From: an uncultured Fibrobacter sp.
GTDB lineage: Bacteria > Fibrobacterota > Fibrobacteria > Fibrobacterales > Fibrobacteraceae
Reading direction: 5' to 3'
DNA length: 7,220 nucleotides
NCBI GenBank assembly: GCA_937891805.1
Contig: CALATK010000256.1
Span: 1-7,220, forward strand
Shown here one piece after another: positions 1-5,245 of the stretch (position 1 is the first letter of the stretch; every line of letters begins with the position of its first letter). The notes under the pieces were generated by a model, which had not been told where the DNA came from, searched no databases, and saw only the letters and a list, made by a program, of their open reading frames with translations. The translations under genes and the position numbers were made by a program.

Positions 1-537
1 CTCAACGACACCGTCATCATCCGCTTCTATCAACATCGGGTTATTCCTTTGCATGCAGAACTCCACACTCTTCGGCCAGCGCAAACCTTCATATTTTTTC
101 ATCTCCAAATTTTCTTTCTCAAAAAAAGAAGCATCCTCACTTAAATCTATATTTCCGAATGGGCGTACAACCTCTAGCCTTGCATTGAGCGAAATTCTTT
201 CATAGGAAATACAATCATTTCCATCATTTCCAATCAACACATAAGATATTACAGAATGTACTGTATCTTTTTTTGTGTATATCCTGGTTTTCGAAAAATC
301 AACATTGTCAAAGAGAGCATTATATCCAGTTCCAATGCCATATGCGTATAAGCCACATTTGGGCAACATTCCTTCTTCATGATAGATGCAGGCCTCAACA
401 AAAAAAATAGGCCACTCATAGTCAAAAAGAAAATCTCCAGACATTTTAGATTTATGTAGCAAGGATTCTTCGCTACTACTAGGATTACTACAACCCCAAA
501 ACAGCACGCACAACATTATGGTACATATTCCACGCAT
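1..537 (-). CDS. Putative lipoprotein of unknown function, 3' end missing at the left window edge
   Basis: The frame is open from an ATG at 537 to the window edge, giving 179 visible residues and no stop. A clear Shine-Dalgarno (GAGGTG) ends four bases before the ATG. The N terminus is a short secretion signal, MRGICTIMLCVLFWGC, followed by Ser-rich SNPSSSEES. Cys16 would be the lipidated residue, although Phe and Trp at -3 and -2 make the lipobox (FWGC) non-canonical. The rest is mixed, largely beta-like sequence with four further cysteines (about 50, 61, 109, 161), which could form disulfides outside the cytoplasm. I recognise no family. The gene is visibly more AT-rich than everything to its right, which may mean recent acquisition or relaxed selection. 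It follows the VTC gene in the same orientation after 144 bases holding a weak terminator and a promoter candidate, so it is probably not part of that operon. The reading frame is secure; the lipoprotein call is moderate. Confidence 0.72.
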   Translation of the reverse strand, partial: MRGICTIMLCVLFWGCSNPSSSEESLLHKSKMSGDFLFDYEWPIFFVEACIYHEEGMLPKCGLYAYGIGTGYNALFDNVDFSKTRIYTKKDTVHSVISYVLIGNDGNDCISYERISLNARLEVVRPFGNIDLSEDASFFEKENLEMKKYEGLRWPKSVEFCMQRNNPMLIEADDDGVVE

Positions 538-554
538 TTTCACCTCAACAATAG

Positions 555-587
555 CAAAGGTATGTGGGGAAGATATGATGGCACAAC
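555..587 (-). promoter_or_regulatory. Candidate Bacteroidota-like promoter for the lipoprotein gene
   Basis: On the minus strand, TACCTTTG (555-562) matches the Bacteroidota -7 consensus TAnnTTTG exactly. GTTG (584-587) lies 21 bases upstream and matches three of four bases of the TTTG -33 box. Transcription would start about a dozen bases before the ATG at 537, leaving room for the observed ribosome-binding site. Whether this organism uses that promoter type is inferred, not known. Confidence 0.4.
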
Positions 588-591
588 TTGT

Positions 592-627
592 TCACTATGA
601 TAATTACCGTCTAAATCAACATAGTGA
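592..627. repeat. 8-bp perfect inverted repeat upstream of the lipoprotein promoter candidate
   Basis: The arms TCACTATG (592-599) and CATAGTGA (620-627) are perfect inverse complements separated by 20 bases. The spacing is too long for a terminator and no T run follows. The site lies just upstream of the -33-like box, where a dimeric regulator could bind. It may also be chance in AT-rich DNA. Confidence 0.3.
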
Positions 628-660
628 TAATTTTTTTCATTTTTCCCCCCACTAGAATTT

Positions 661-679
661 AAAAATGCGGACACACCGC
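661..679 (-). terminator. Weak intrinsic terminator after the VTC gene
   Basis: Three bases after the VTC stop codon the minus strand reads GCGG, a five-base loop (TGTGT), CCGC, then ATTTTT. A four-pair GC stem followed by a short T run is a minimal terminator. It would separate the four-gene operon from the lipoprotein gene, though read-through is likely with so short a stem. Confidence 0.4.
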
Positions 680-681
680 CA

Positions 682-1500
682 TTAAAAATTTCCCGCGAGC
701 CTAGTCCAATAGGGGTCCTTGAAATCCTTGGGGTGTTCATAGACCCTGGACCATTCCGCAGCAGCATTTCCGAATTTAGAAAAACCGCCCCGCTGCAGGT
801 TCAAGAATCGTATCAAGTCAATCATCCAGAAAGGCACCTGGGAACAGGGGCACTTCAGTTCCAGCACGGCGTCGCAGCCCGACTTAAAAAAGCGGGGCAA
901 CCCCGTAGAATGCATGTAATGGGGATCCACCGTGTAGTCGAAACCCGTCTCTTCCCGGAAACGCATGCCCGTATCGATAGTCACCCGGGAGTATTCCTCC
1001 CGGAGACCGAACCAAGCCCGGCGTTTGTACTGGGTCAAAAGTCTCGGGTGGGCGTTGTGCAGGTGGGTCTTGTACAGAAAATCTTTTAGGTACTTGCGGT
1101 CCGTATCACTCTTGCAGGGCCAATCTTCCGGCTTCATGTTCCAGACTTCGCCGGGGCTTATCCCCTTGATGGTGGCGCGGCTCTTGTAGCAGACCTCTTT
1201 CACCTTCCGCTTGCTTTCGAAATGGAAGGTGCCATCTTGTGCCGGGTGTTCACCATAGGTGCGGATACGCATGTTGAAGCGGTCCAGCAGCCTCGCCTTT
1301 TTCCAGCCGAGAAACGTCCAGCGGTCCGAATCCAGGTAGAGGTTGGTAATCCAGTAGAAATGACCCGGCGTAATCTGGGAGTAATGATCCTCTTCGCAAT
1401 AGGGCGCAATGAATTCGCCGATACGGTCCGCCCATGCCACAGGAATGTGGTACTTGAGCTCGAATCGCTCCAACAGGCTAAAACCGCGGGCTTCGGCCAT
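682..1500 (-). CDS. VTC-domain (polyphosphate polymerase-like) protein
   Basis: A 272-residue protein that is almost entirely one VTC catalytic domain, the fold which in yeast Vtc4 polymerises the gamma-phosphate of ATP into polyphosphate inside a basic tunnel. Motifs in order: RFELKYHIP (12-20, strand-initial Lys16); NLYLDS (53-58); RFNMRIRTYGE (74-84, basic residues R74, R78, R80); FHFESKRK (92-99, E95, K97, K99); YKRRAWFG (158-165); RVTIDTGMRFR (172-182); LELK (213-216, E214 as likely metal ligand, K216); and FSKFGNAA (240-247, K242). All conserved elements of the family appear present, so it is probably active. There is no signal peptide or membrane segment and no SPX domain, so it should be cytoplasmic. 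The ATG shares one base with the upstream gene's stop (TAATG), with GGGAGG about ten bases before it, indicating translational coupling. Polymer identity is inferred; triphosphatase-like activity of the same fold is an alternative. Confidence 0.88.
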   Translation of the reverse strand: MAEARGFSLLERFELKYHIPVAWADRIGEFIAPYCEEDHYSQITPGHFYWITNLYLDSDRWTFLGWKKARLLDRFNMRIRTYGEHPAQDGTFHFESKRKVKEVCYKSRATIKGISPGEVWNMKPEDWPCKSDTDRKYLKDFLYKTHLHNAHPRLLTQYKRRAWFGLREEYSRVTIDTGMRFREETGFDYTVDPHYMHSTGLPRFFKSGCDAVLELKCPCSQVPFWMIDLIRFLNLQRGGFSKFGNAAAEWSRVYEHPKDFKDPYWTRLAGNF

Positions 1501-2891
1501 TACTTGAGGCCCTCCCGCAGGTGGTTTTTCACATTGGGGTTCGCAAAGATTCCCGTGTAAGTCAGCAAGATAAGGTAACGATCAAAGATATCGTATTCCA
1601 ACTTCAAGGCCTTCAGGTCGCTTTCCAGGGCGCTTTCCCGGGCACGCAACAGCAAAAGCGGGTCCGCCCCTGCCGACTGGGCAAAGTCCTCAAAGAGGTT
1701 TCCGGCATTCACCTTCTCCACAAAGTCCTTCTGCACCTTCCACTGGGCCACCAGGGCCACGATTTCTTCGGACAGGCGGGAAACCTTTTGCGTCAAAGTC
1801 CGCACGGCATCCAGGTAATCACTTTCGGCGTCCAGTTCATCCACCTGATTGCGCAAGGCGTTCCCGTTGTTATCGTCAAAGAACGGGAGCCTCACTGCCA
1901 GATTCACAAAGAACTTGTCCTTCAGCTGACGGTCATCCTTGTCGGGCACCAAAAATTCTGCCGTTCCGTCGCAGTTGATGGAAGAGCATCCCGTCTTGTC
2001 CAGCCAATCCTTGTAATAGTCGTTGTAGGCACCATAGGGGCCCACATCGCCGGCATCCAGTTCCTTGTATTTTTTCATCAGGGATTCAATCTTCAGGGAA
2101 TAGCCCACGCCGATATGGGAAATGAAATCGTTCCCCTTGGCCAGATCCCGCTTGGACTTGGCCTGTTCGTATTCCATCTTGGACTTGGCCTTCATGACTT
2201 CGGGAAACTGGTCGTTTACCGCAATGCCGTCTTGCAGTCCCTTGGCGAGTTCGTCCATGGTAGGGAGCCACGAGGTATCCAGGCCTACGGAATCGAAGTC
2301 TGGCACCCAAGACCTGAGTTTCAATTCCGCATCTTTCAGGGCGGTACTGTCTCCCAGAAGTTCTGCACGGCGGGCGGATTCCTGCTCCAGGGCCACAATC
2401 AGGTCCTGGGAATTGAAGGTCTCGCTTCCAGCCTTCAGGTGGAGCACCTCGATGCGGTCCAGGTTCACCTGGTAGAGCTGCTTGTCAATTTCGGCAATTT
2501 TCCGGCGGATGACATAGCGGAGCGCCCGCTCGTAGCGGTCGTAAAGCAGGTACGAACGGTCCACCGCCAGGCGGGCCTTCTGGTAATCCCGCAGGGTCTC
2601 GTACTGGCGCTTGTCCGCAGAGCCTATACCGAAGGACTTTGGCTTGAGACGCAGTTCAAAGTCGTGCTTCGCAAAACTGAAACCGTCCAGCTGGTAACGG
2701 AATTCCAGATTATCCCACAACTTGGTTCCCACATCCTGGGAAGCCGCCTGGGAGCGTTTCTCCGACGTCTGGTAAACCGGGTCCTTATCTACAGACTCCA
2801 CCAGCTGCTCCCAGGTCAAGGGGGCGGCAACGGCGGCAGCGGAAAGGATTGCCACAAAAGACGCAGTAATAAAAAGCCTATTATCGTACAT
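1500..2891 (-). CDS. TolC-like outer-membrane efflux/channel protein
   Basis: A 463-residue protein with an N-terminal signal peptide (hydrophobic 7-23, cleavage likely after Ala22 or Ala23) and then LTWEQLVES, a usual opening of outer-membrane efflux proteins. Two long helical halves follow (about 92-190 and 345-440), each tied to a beta region: FISHIGVGYSLKI (256-268) and KFFVNLAVRLPFFDDNNGN (326-344). This is the alternating helix/strand layout of a TolC protomer, and the length fits. I infer a trimeric outer-membrane barrel with a periplasmic helical tunnel. The first beta hairpin carries an extended acidic/aromatic loop (about 270-325) with GCSSINC; Cys302 and Cys307 could form a disulfide at the cell surface. 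The start is set by the signal peptide; only a weak AGG-type ribosome site precedes it. It lies 78 bases after the HlyD-like gene, its natural partner. The substrate cannot be read from the sequence. Distant similarity means the family call rests on layout rather than identity. Confidence 0.8.
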   Translation of the reverse strand: MYDNRLFITASFVAILSAAAVAAPLTWEQLVESVDKDPVYQTSEKRSQAASQDVGTKLWDNLEFRYQLDGFSFAKHDFELRLKPKSFGIGSADKRQYETLRDYQKARLAVDRSYLLYDRYERALRYVIRRKIAEIDKQLYQVNLDRIEVLHLKAGSETFNSQDLIVALEQESARRAELLGDSTALKDAELKLRSWVPDFDSVGLDTSWLPTMDELAKGLQDGIAVNDQFPEVMKAKSKMEYEQAKSKRDLAKGNDFISHIGVGYSLKIESLMKKYKELDAGDVGPYGAYNDYYKDWLDKTGCSSINCDGTAEFLVPDKDDRQLKDKFFVNLAVRLPFFDDNNGNALRNQVDELDAESDYLDAVRTLTQKVSRLSEEIVALVAQWKVQKDFVEKVNAGNLFEDFAQSAGADPLLLLRARESALESDLKALKLEYDIFDRYLILLTYTGIFANPNVKNHLREGLK

Positions 2892-2913
2892 TCACAAACC
2901 TACACATTCCACA

Positions 2914-2976
2914 TTACTCACAACTCACAACTCACAACTCACTACTCATCACTCATTACTCATTACCCATTACTCA
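2914..2976. repeat. Nine-copy heptanucleotide tandem repeat between the HlyD-like and TolC-like genes
   Basis: Nine consecutive 7-base units fit the minus-strand pattern TGAGTNN, with one unit reading TGGGTAA. The plus-strand units end in ACTCA. The array begins inside the stop codon of the HlyD-like gene (2970-2972) and ends 23 bases before the TolC-like start. Because seven is not a multiple of three, its TGA, TAA and TAG triplets fall in all three frames, and several TAATG or TGATG overlaps create tiny start-stop ORFs. Copy number is likely to vary by slippage. Short heptamer repeats of this kind are known from some bacterial genomes; their role is unclear. Confidence 0.9.
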
Positions 2977-4061
2977 TCGCCATTCCCCAAAAACACATCC
3001 ATAATCTGGGTTGCCAGGTCCTTGATCTGGCCTTCTTCGGAAATGGCCACCATCTCTCCCAGCAAGAAAGAATTGTCTTCAGGAATCTTGATGGTCACTT
3101 CGCGGCCATACACCGGCATGTCGGGCATTTTCCACATACGGTCCGGGAACACCACGATACGGCTAGAAAGGCCGACCACCTCGCCCTTGATGGGCTTGCC
3201 CTTGCCGCCCAGAGTGCGGATTTCCACGTCCTTGCCCAGGTTCATGCGCTGGTAGACCTGCTCGTTGATATAGCCGCGAATTAAAGATGGGGACTTGTGG
3301 GTCAAGGTCACGATAGGCGTAAAGCTGGAAACCTTTTCCCCTTCACGCACATTCACGCTGCCCACCACCCAGTTTTCCTTGGCAATCTGCACCAGGTCCG
3401 CTTGTTCCTTTTTGAGCTGTTCCAGTTCCTTGTGCAAGGTGGCGGCCTCGGTAACGCCGCTTTTCCTTTGAAGACTACGGCTTCCCTGCAAAAGAGCGAT
3501 CTGCTCCTTGGCGTTTTTCTCGGCCAGGGCCAGTTCGTCTTTCAGGTTCTTGATCTGCATGGCCATGCCGTCGTTGCCGCCGGCCTTGGCGTTGTTTCCG
3601 CTCAGGCTTTTCAGCTTAGAAGAAATTTCCTTGTTCTTCTGGTATTCCGTTTCCAGCCTGTTGATTTCAAACCGAAGTGCCGCACTGCGGGTAGCAAGGT
3701 CCGCCTTTACGGAAGCCACACGCTGGTCGATATCCGCCTTGTTCAGGCTGCTACGGCCCTCGATGGCGTCCAGTTCCCGGGTCACTTCGTTAATGCGAAG
3801 GGTCAAGTCGGGGCGGTTCAGTTCCACGATGGTATCCCCCGCCTTGATTTCTTGACCGGGCATCACATGGACCTTCACGATTTCGGTAGCGCTAGGCACG
3901 CTGATGATGGTCTCGGAAGCCTCCGCGATGCCCTGGAACAGGGCGACGTTCCCCTGGTAAAAATACCCCAGACCCACCACAGCCACTACGGCCAGAATCC
4001 AGGCGATAGAAAGCTTGCGCTTGTAGATAGAAGAAATGAGGAATGTGTTTTTCAGAGCCAT
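2970..4061 (-). CDS. HlyD/MFP-family periplasmic adaptor (membrane-fusion) protein
   Basis: A 363-residue protein with a short cytoplasmic N terminus (KRK), one membrane anchor (about 17-36), then the adaptor layout. The first half of the lipoyl/barrel-sandwich domain is 53-82, with VHVMPGQEIKAGDTIVEL. A long coiled-coil hairpin spans about 84-228, interrupted near 153-166 by a Gly/Asn-rich turn (GNNAKAGGNDG). The second lipoyl half, VNVREGEKVSSFTPIVTL, is 237-253. A beta-barrel domain follows (LIRGYINEQVYQRMNLGKDVEI, about 260-281, and KGEVVGLSS, 292-300). Such proteins bridge an inner-membrane partner to a TolC-type channel. The start is firm: GGGGAGG overlaps the TAG stop of the upstream gene, 13 bases away. 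No ABC, RND or MFS pump gene accompanies it, so its inner-membrane partner is probably the DUF4956 protein encoded immediately upstream. That pairing is inferred from gene order. Confidence 0.88.
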   Translation of the reverse strand: MALKNTFLISSIYKRKLSIAWILAVVAVVGLGYFYQGNVALFQGIAEASETIISVPSATEIVKVHVMPGQEIKAGDTIVELNRPDLTLRINEVTRELDAIEGRSSLNKADIDQRVASVKADLATRSAALRFEINRLETEYQKNKEISSKLKSLSGNNAKAGGNDGMAMQIKNLKDELALAEKNAKEQIALLQGSRSLQRKSGVTEAATLHKELEQLKKEQADLVQIAKENWVVGSVNVREGEKVSSFTPIVTLTHKSPSLIRGYINEQVYQRMNLGKDVEIRTLGGKGKPIKGEVVGLSSRIVVFPDRMWKMPDMPVYGREVTIKIPEDNSFLLGEMVAISEEGQIKDLATQIMDVFLGNGDE

Positions 4062-4074
4062 TTTCGTTCCTCCC

Positions 4075-4758
4075 CTACATGTCCGTGGTGGCGTCCTGCA
4101 TCATGAACTGGATGTCAGAAAGCCCCTCCACCTTGGAGAGTTCCGCAAGGACTTCGGCCGCAGGCTTAGACGCCTTCAGTTTTATCTGGTAGGCCACGTC
4201 TATGCGCTCGCCGCCGTTCACCTCCCGCATGGTTATCAAGATAAACGTCTTCAGGTTTTTCCGCAAAATCTTTTCCGTTTCCAGGCGGGGTTCAGAAGTA
4301 TTGGGCATGGCGAAACGGAGCATACCGTCAAAGAAATGCTTGGTACCAAGACCCGTACGGGAAAGCAAAAAGGCTACAATACAGAAGGCAAGGGTTCCGC
4401 CTACGGCAGCGCCCCAAGCATATACGCCGCAACCGATGCCAGCGCCCAAGGCCGCAAAGATGAACATGATGTCGCGAGGGTCCTTGAAGCTGGTGCGGAA
4501 GCGGACAATGGAAAGGGCGCCCAGCATTCCGAGACCGCGGCCCACGTTGTCGCCGATGGCCTGCATCACGGTAGCGGCCACCACCGAACTGAGCACCAGG
4601 GCCTGCACATAGTTCCTGGAGTAGGAAAGTCCGAGGAAAGTCCGTTCGTAGGTCCAGCCGATAATGGACGAAAGCACAAAGGCCAACAAAAGTGTATAGG
4701 CCAGGGTAATGATAGTGGCGTTAGCCGTACTGGATTGAACAGCCAATAAGTCGAGCAT
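4075..4758 (-). CDS. DUF4956-family inner-membrane protein
   Basis: A 227-residue protein with about four hydrophobic segments (roughly 14-36, 49-67, 96-114, 116-133) and a C-terminal soluble domain (about 141-227). The diagnostic DUF4956 stretch is GALSIVRFRTS (80-90), then FKDPRDIMFIFAALGAG (91-107): a conserved Arg/Asp-rich segment just before a Gly-rich membrane helix. The C-terminal part, with ERIDVAYQIKL and a helix then GLSDIQFMMQD, resembles a small ferredoxin/ACT-like alpha-beta module. I chose the ATG at 4758 because CGGAG lies five bases upstream; the frame extends to a TTG at 4815 but that start lacks a ribosome site and adds a polar, unfamily-like N terminus. DUF4956 genes are recurrently found next to VTC-domain genes in bacteria, and the biochemical role is unknown to me. 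First gene of the operon; it is the only candidate for the inner-membrane element of the complex. Confidence 0.87.
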   Translation of the reverse strand: MLDLLAVQSSTANATIITLAYTLLLAFVLSSIIGWTYERTFLGLSYSRNYVQALVLSSVVAATVMQAIGDNVGRGLGMLGALSIVRFRTSFKDPRDIMFIFAALGAGIGCGVYAWGAAVGGTLAFCIVAFLLSRTGLGTKHFFDGMLRFAMPNTSEPRLETEKILRKNLKTFILITMREVNGGERIDVAYQIKLKASKPAAEVLAELSKVEGLSDIQFMMQDATTDM

Positions 4759-4782
4759 AGAAACTCCGTTGTTTATACCCGT

Positions 4783-4816
4783 AAAAGATACTTTTTTAGG
4801 GGGATTATCCGCCAAA
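4783..4816 (-). promoter_or_regulatory. Candidate promoter of the four-gene operon
   Basis: On the minus strand TATCTTTT (4783-4790) differs from TAnnTTTG only at the last base, and TTTG (4813-4816) lies 22 bases upstream. Transcription would start near 4777, about 19 bases before the ATG, with the CGGAG ribosome site in the leader. The fit is imperfect and the region is AT-rich, so chance is possible. The E. coli-like alternative CATAAT further upstream lacks a convincing -35 box. Confidence 0.3.
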
Positions 4817-4840
4817 AATTATGGTAAAATTTTGCCAAAC

Positions 4841-4857
4841 AAAAAGCCCTCCGGGGC
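4841..4857 (-). terminator. Small hairpin plus T5 upstream of the operon (second terminator or leader element)
   Basis: The minus strand reads GCCC, loop CGGA, GGGC, then TTTTT (4845-4841). It lies about 80 bases beyond the stronger terminator of the transporter gene and just before the operon promoter candidate, so it may be a back-up terminator that isolates the operon from read-through. The four-pair stem is short. Confidence 0.45.
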
Positions 4858-4862
4858 ATAAA

Positions 4863-4877
4863 TTCCCGAAGCGGGAA
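4863..4877. repeat. Short perfect hairpin TTCCCG-AAG-CGGGAA
   Basis: A six-pair inverted repeat with a three-base loop lies between the two terminators. Neither strand has an immediate T run, so it is not a terminator alone. It may stabilise a 3' RNA end or be incidental. Confidence 0.35.
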
Positions 4878-4929
4878 AATTCACCCCTTTTTTCGGCTTT
4901 CACAACAAGTTTTGAAAATTTCTGAATAC

Positions 4930-4958
4930 AAAAAATCCCCGGCAGCCGGGGACTTTTT
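4930..4958. terminator. Bidirectional intrinsic terminator after the transporter gene
   Basis: A perfect seven-pair stem TCCCCGG/CCGGGGA (4936-4942 and 4946-4952, loop CAG) is flanked by A6 on the left and CTTTTT on the right. On the minus strand the stem is followed by six Ts, about 24 bases after the stop codon at 4976, which closes the transporter transcription unit. The right-hand T run would also work for plus-strand RNA. Confidence 0.85.
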
Positions 4959-4975
4959 CAACATTACGTCGGAAA

Positions 4976-5245
4976 TTACTTCGCAGCGGCGGAGTCTGTC
5001 ACTTCAACCTTAGCGGCCGTATCGGCGCTCACGGCGACCGTAGAGTCGGCGGCGACAGCGGCGCTGTCAGCAGGCACGGCCACGGTACTATCGACAGCGG
5101 GAGCGGCAGGCACTTCCACAACATTCTCAACAACGGCAGGGGCAGCAGGAGCAGCCTCGGCGGCCTTGGGAACCGGCGTACCGAAGAAGTTCACCTTGGC
5201 AAGGAAAATCATCATGATCCAGGAGACCACCAGGCCGAGGATACC
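4976..5245 (-). pseudogene. Frameshifted C-terminal end of the DASS transporter: last membrane helix and Ala/Val/Asp-rich tail
   Basis: This frame continues the transporter after an apparent one-base loss at 5244-5245. It reads GILGLVVSWIMMIFLAKVNF, which is exactly the kind of closing membrane helix that the upstream frame lacks, then a roughly 65-residue tail rich in Ala, Val, Pro, Asp and Thr ending DSAAAK at a TAA (4976-4978). A GTG at 5230 could in principle start a separate 84-residue protein, but there is no good ribosome site and it would begin in mid-helix. The best reading is therefore one gene split by a frameshift. Restoring one G gives a 554-residue protein counted from the ATG at 6639. 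The tail contains two 15-residue repeats. The cause (real mutation, sequencing error or programmed shift) cannot be decided here. Confidence 0.8.
5006..5095 (-). repeat. Two 45-base in-frame tandem repeats in the transporter tail
   Basis: In the shifted frame the tail reads VDSTVAVPADSAAVA (5051-5095) followed by ADSTVAVSADTAAKV (5006-5050), two imperfect 15-residue units sharing DSTVAV-AD-AA. The pattern suggests expansion of a disordered, acidic, Ala-rich linker. No known function is implied. Confidence 0.6.

Noticed and set aside
540..767. 75-codon minus-strand frame overlapping the VTC gene's 3' end
   Set aside because: It begins inside the VTC gene in another frame without a ribosome site, and its tail is made of the AT-rich spacer that holds promoter-like sequences.
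2914..2976. CRISPR array
   Set aside because: The units are 7 bases and directly adjacent, with no spacers and no cas genes.
1521..3284. 587-codon open frame on the plus strand, antisense to the TolC-like and HlyD-like genes
   Set aside because: It crosses two well-supported genes and the tandem repeat, its product is rich in His, Gln and Val with no domain logic, and it has no ribosome site. Long antisense frames arise from the codon bias of the genes opposite.
3297..4749. Plus-strand open frames opposite the HlyD-like and DUF4956 genes
   Set aside because: They overlap each other and the minus-strand genes, lack ribosome sites and show no family features.
4759..4815. N-terminal extension of DUF4956 from a TTG at 4815
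   Set aside because: The ATG at 4758 has a well-placed CGGAG, and the extension runs through the promoter candidate and is polar and Lys/Pro-rich.
4976..5230. Independent small Ala-rich protein starting at GTG 5230
   Set aside because: It would start in the middle of a membrane helix whose beginning matches the expected DASS continuation; a one-base frameshift explains both frames better.
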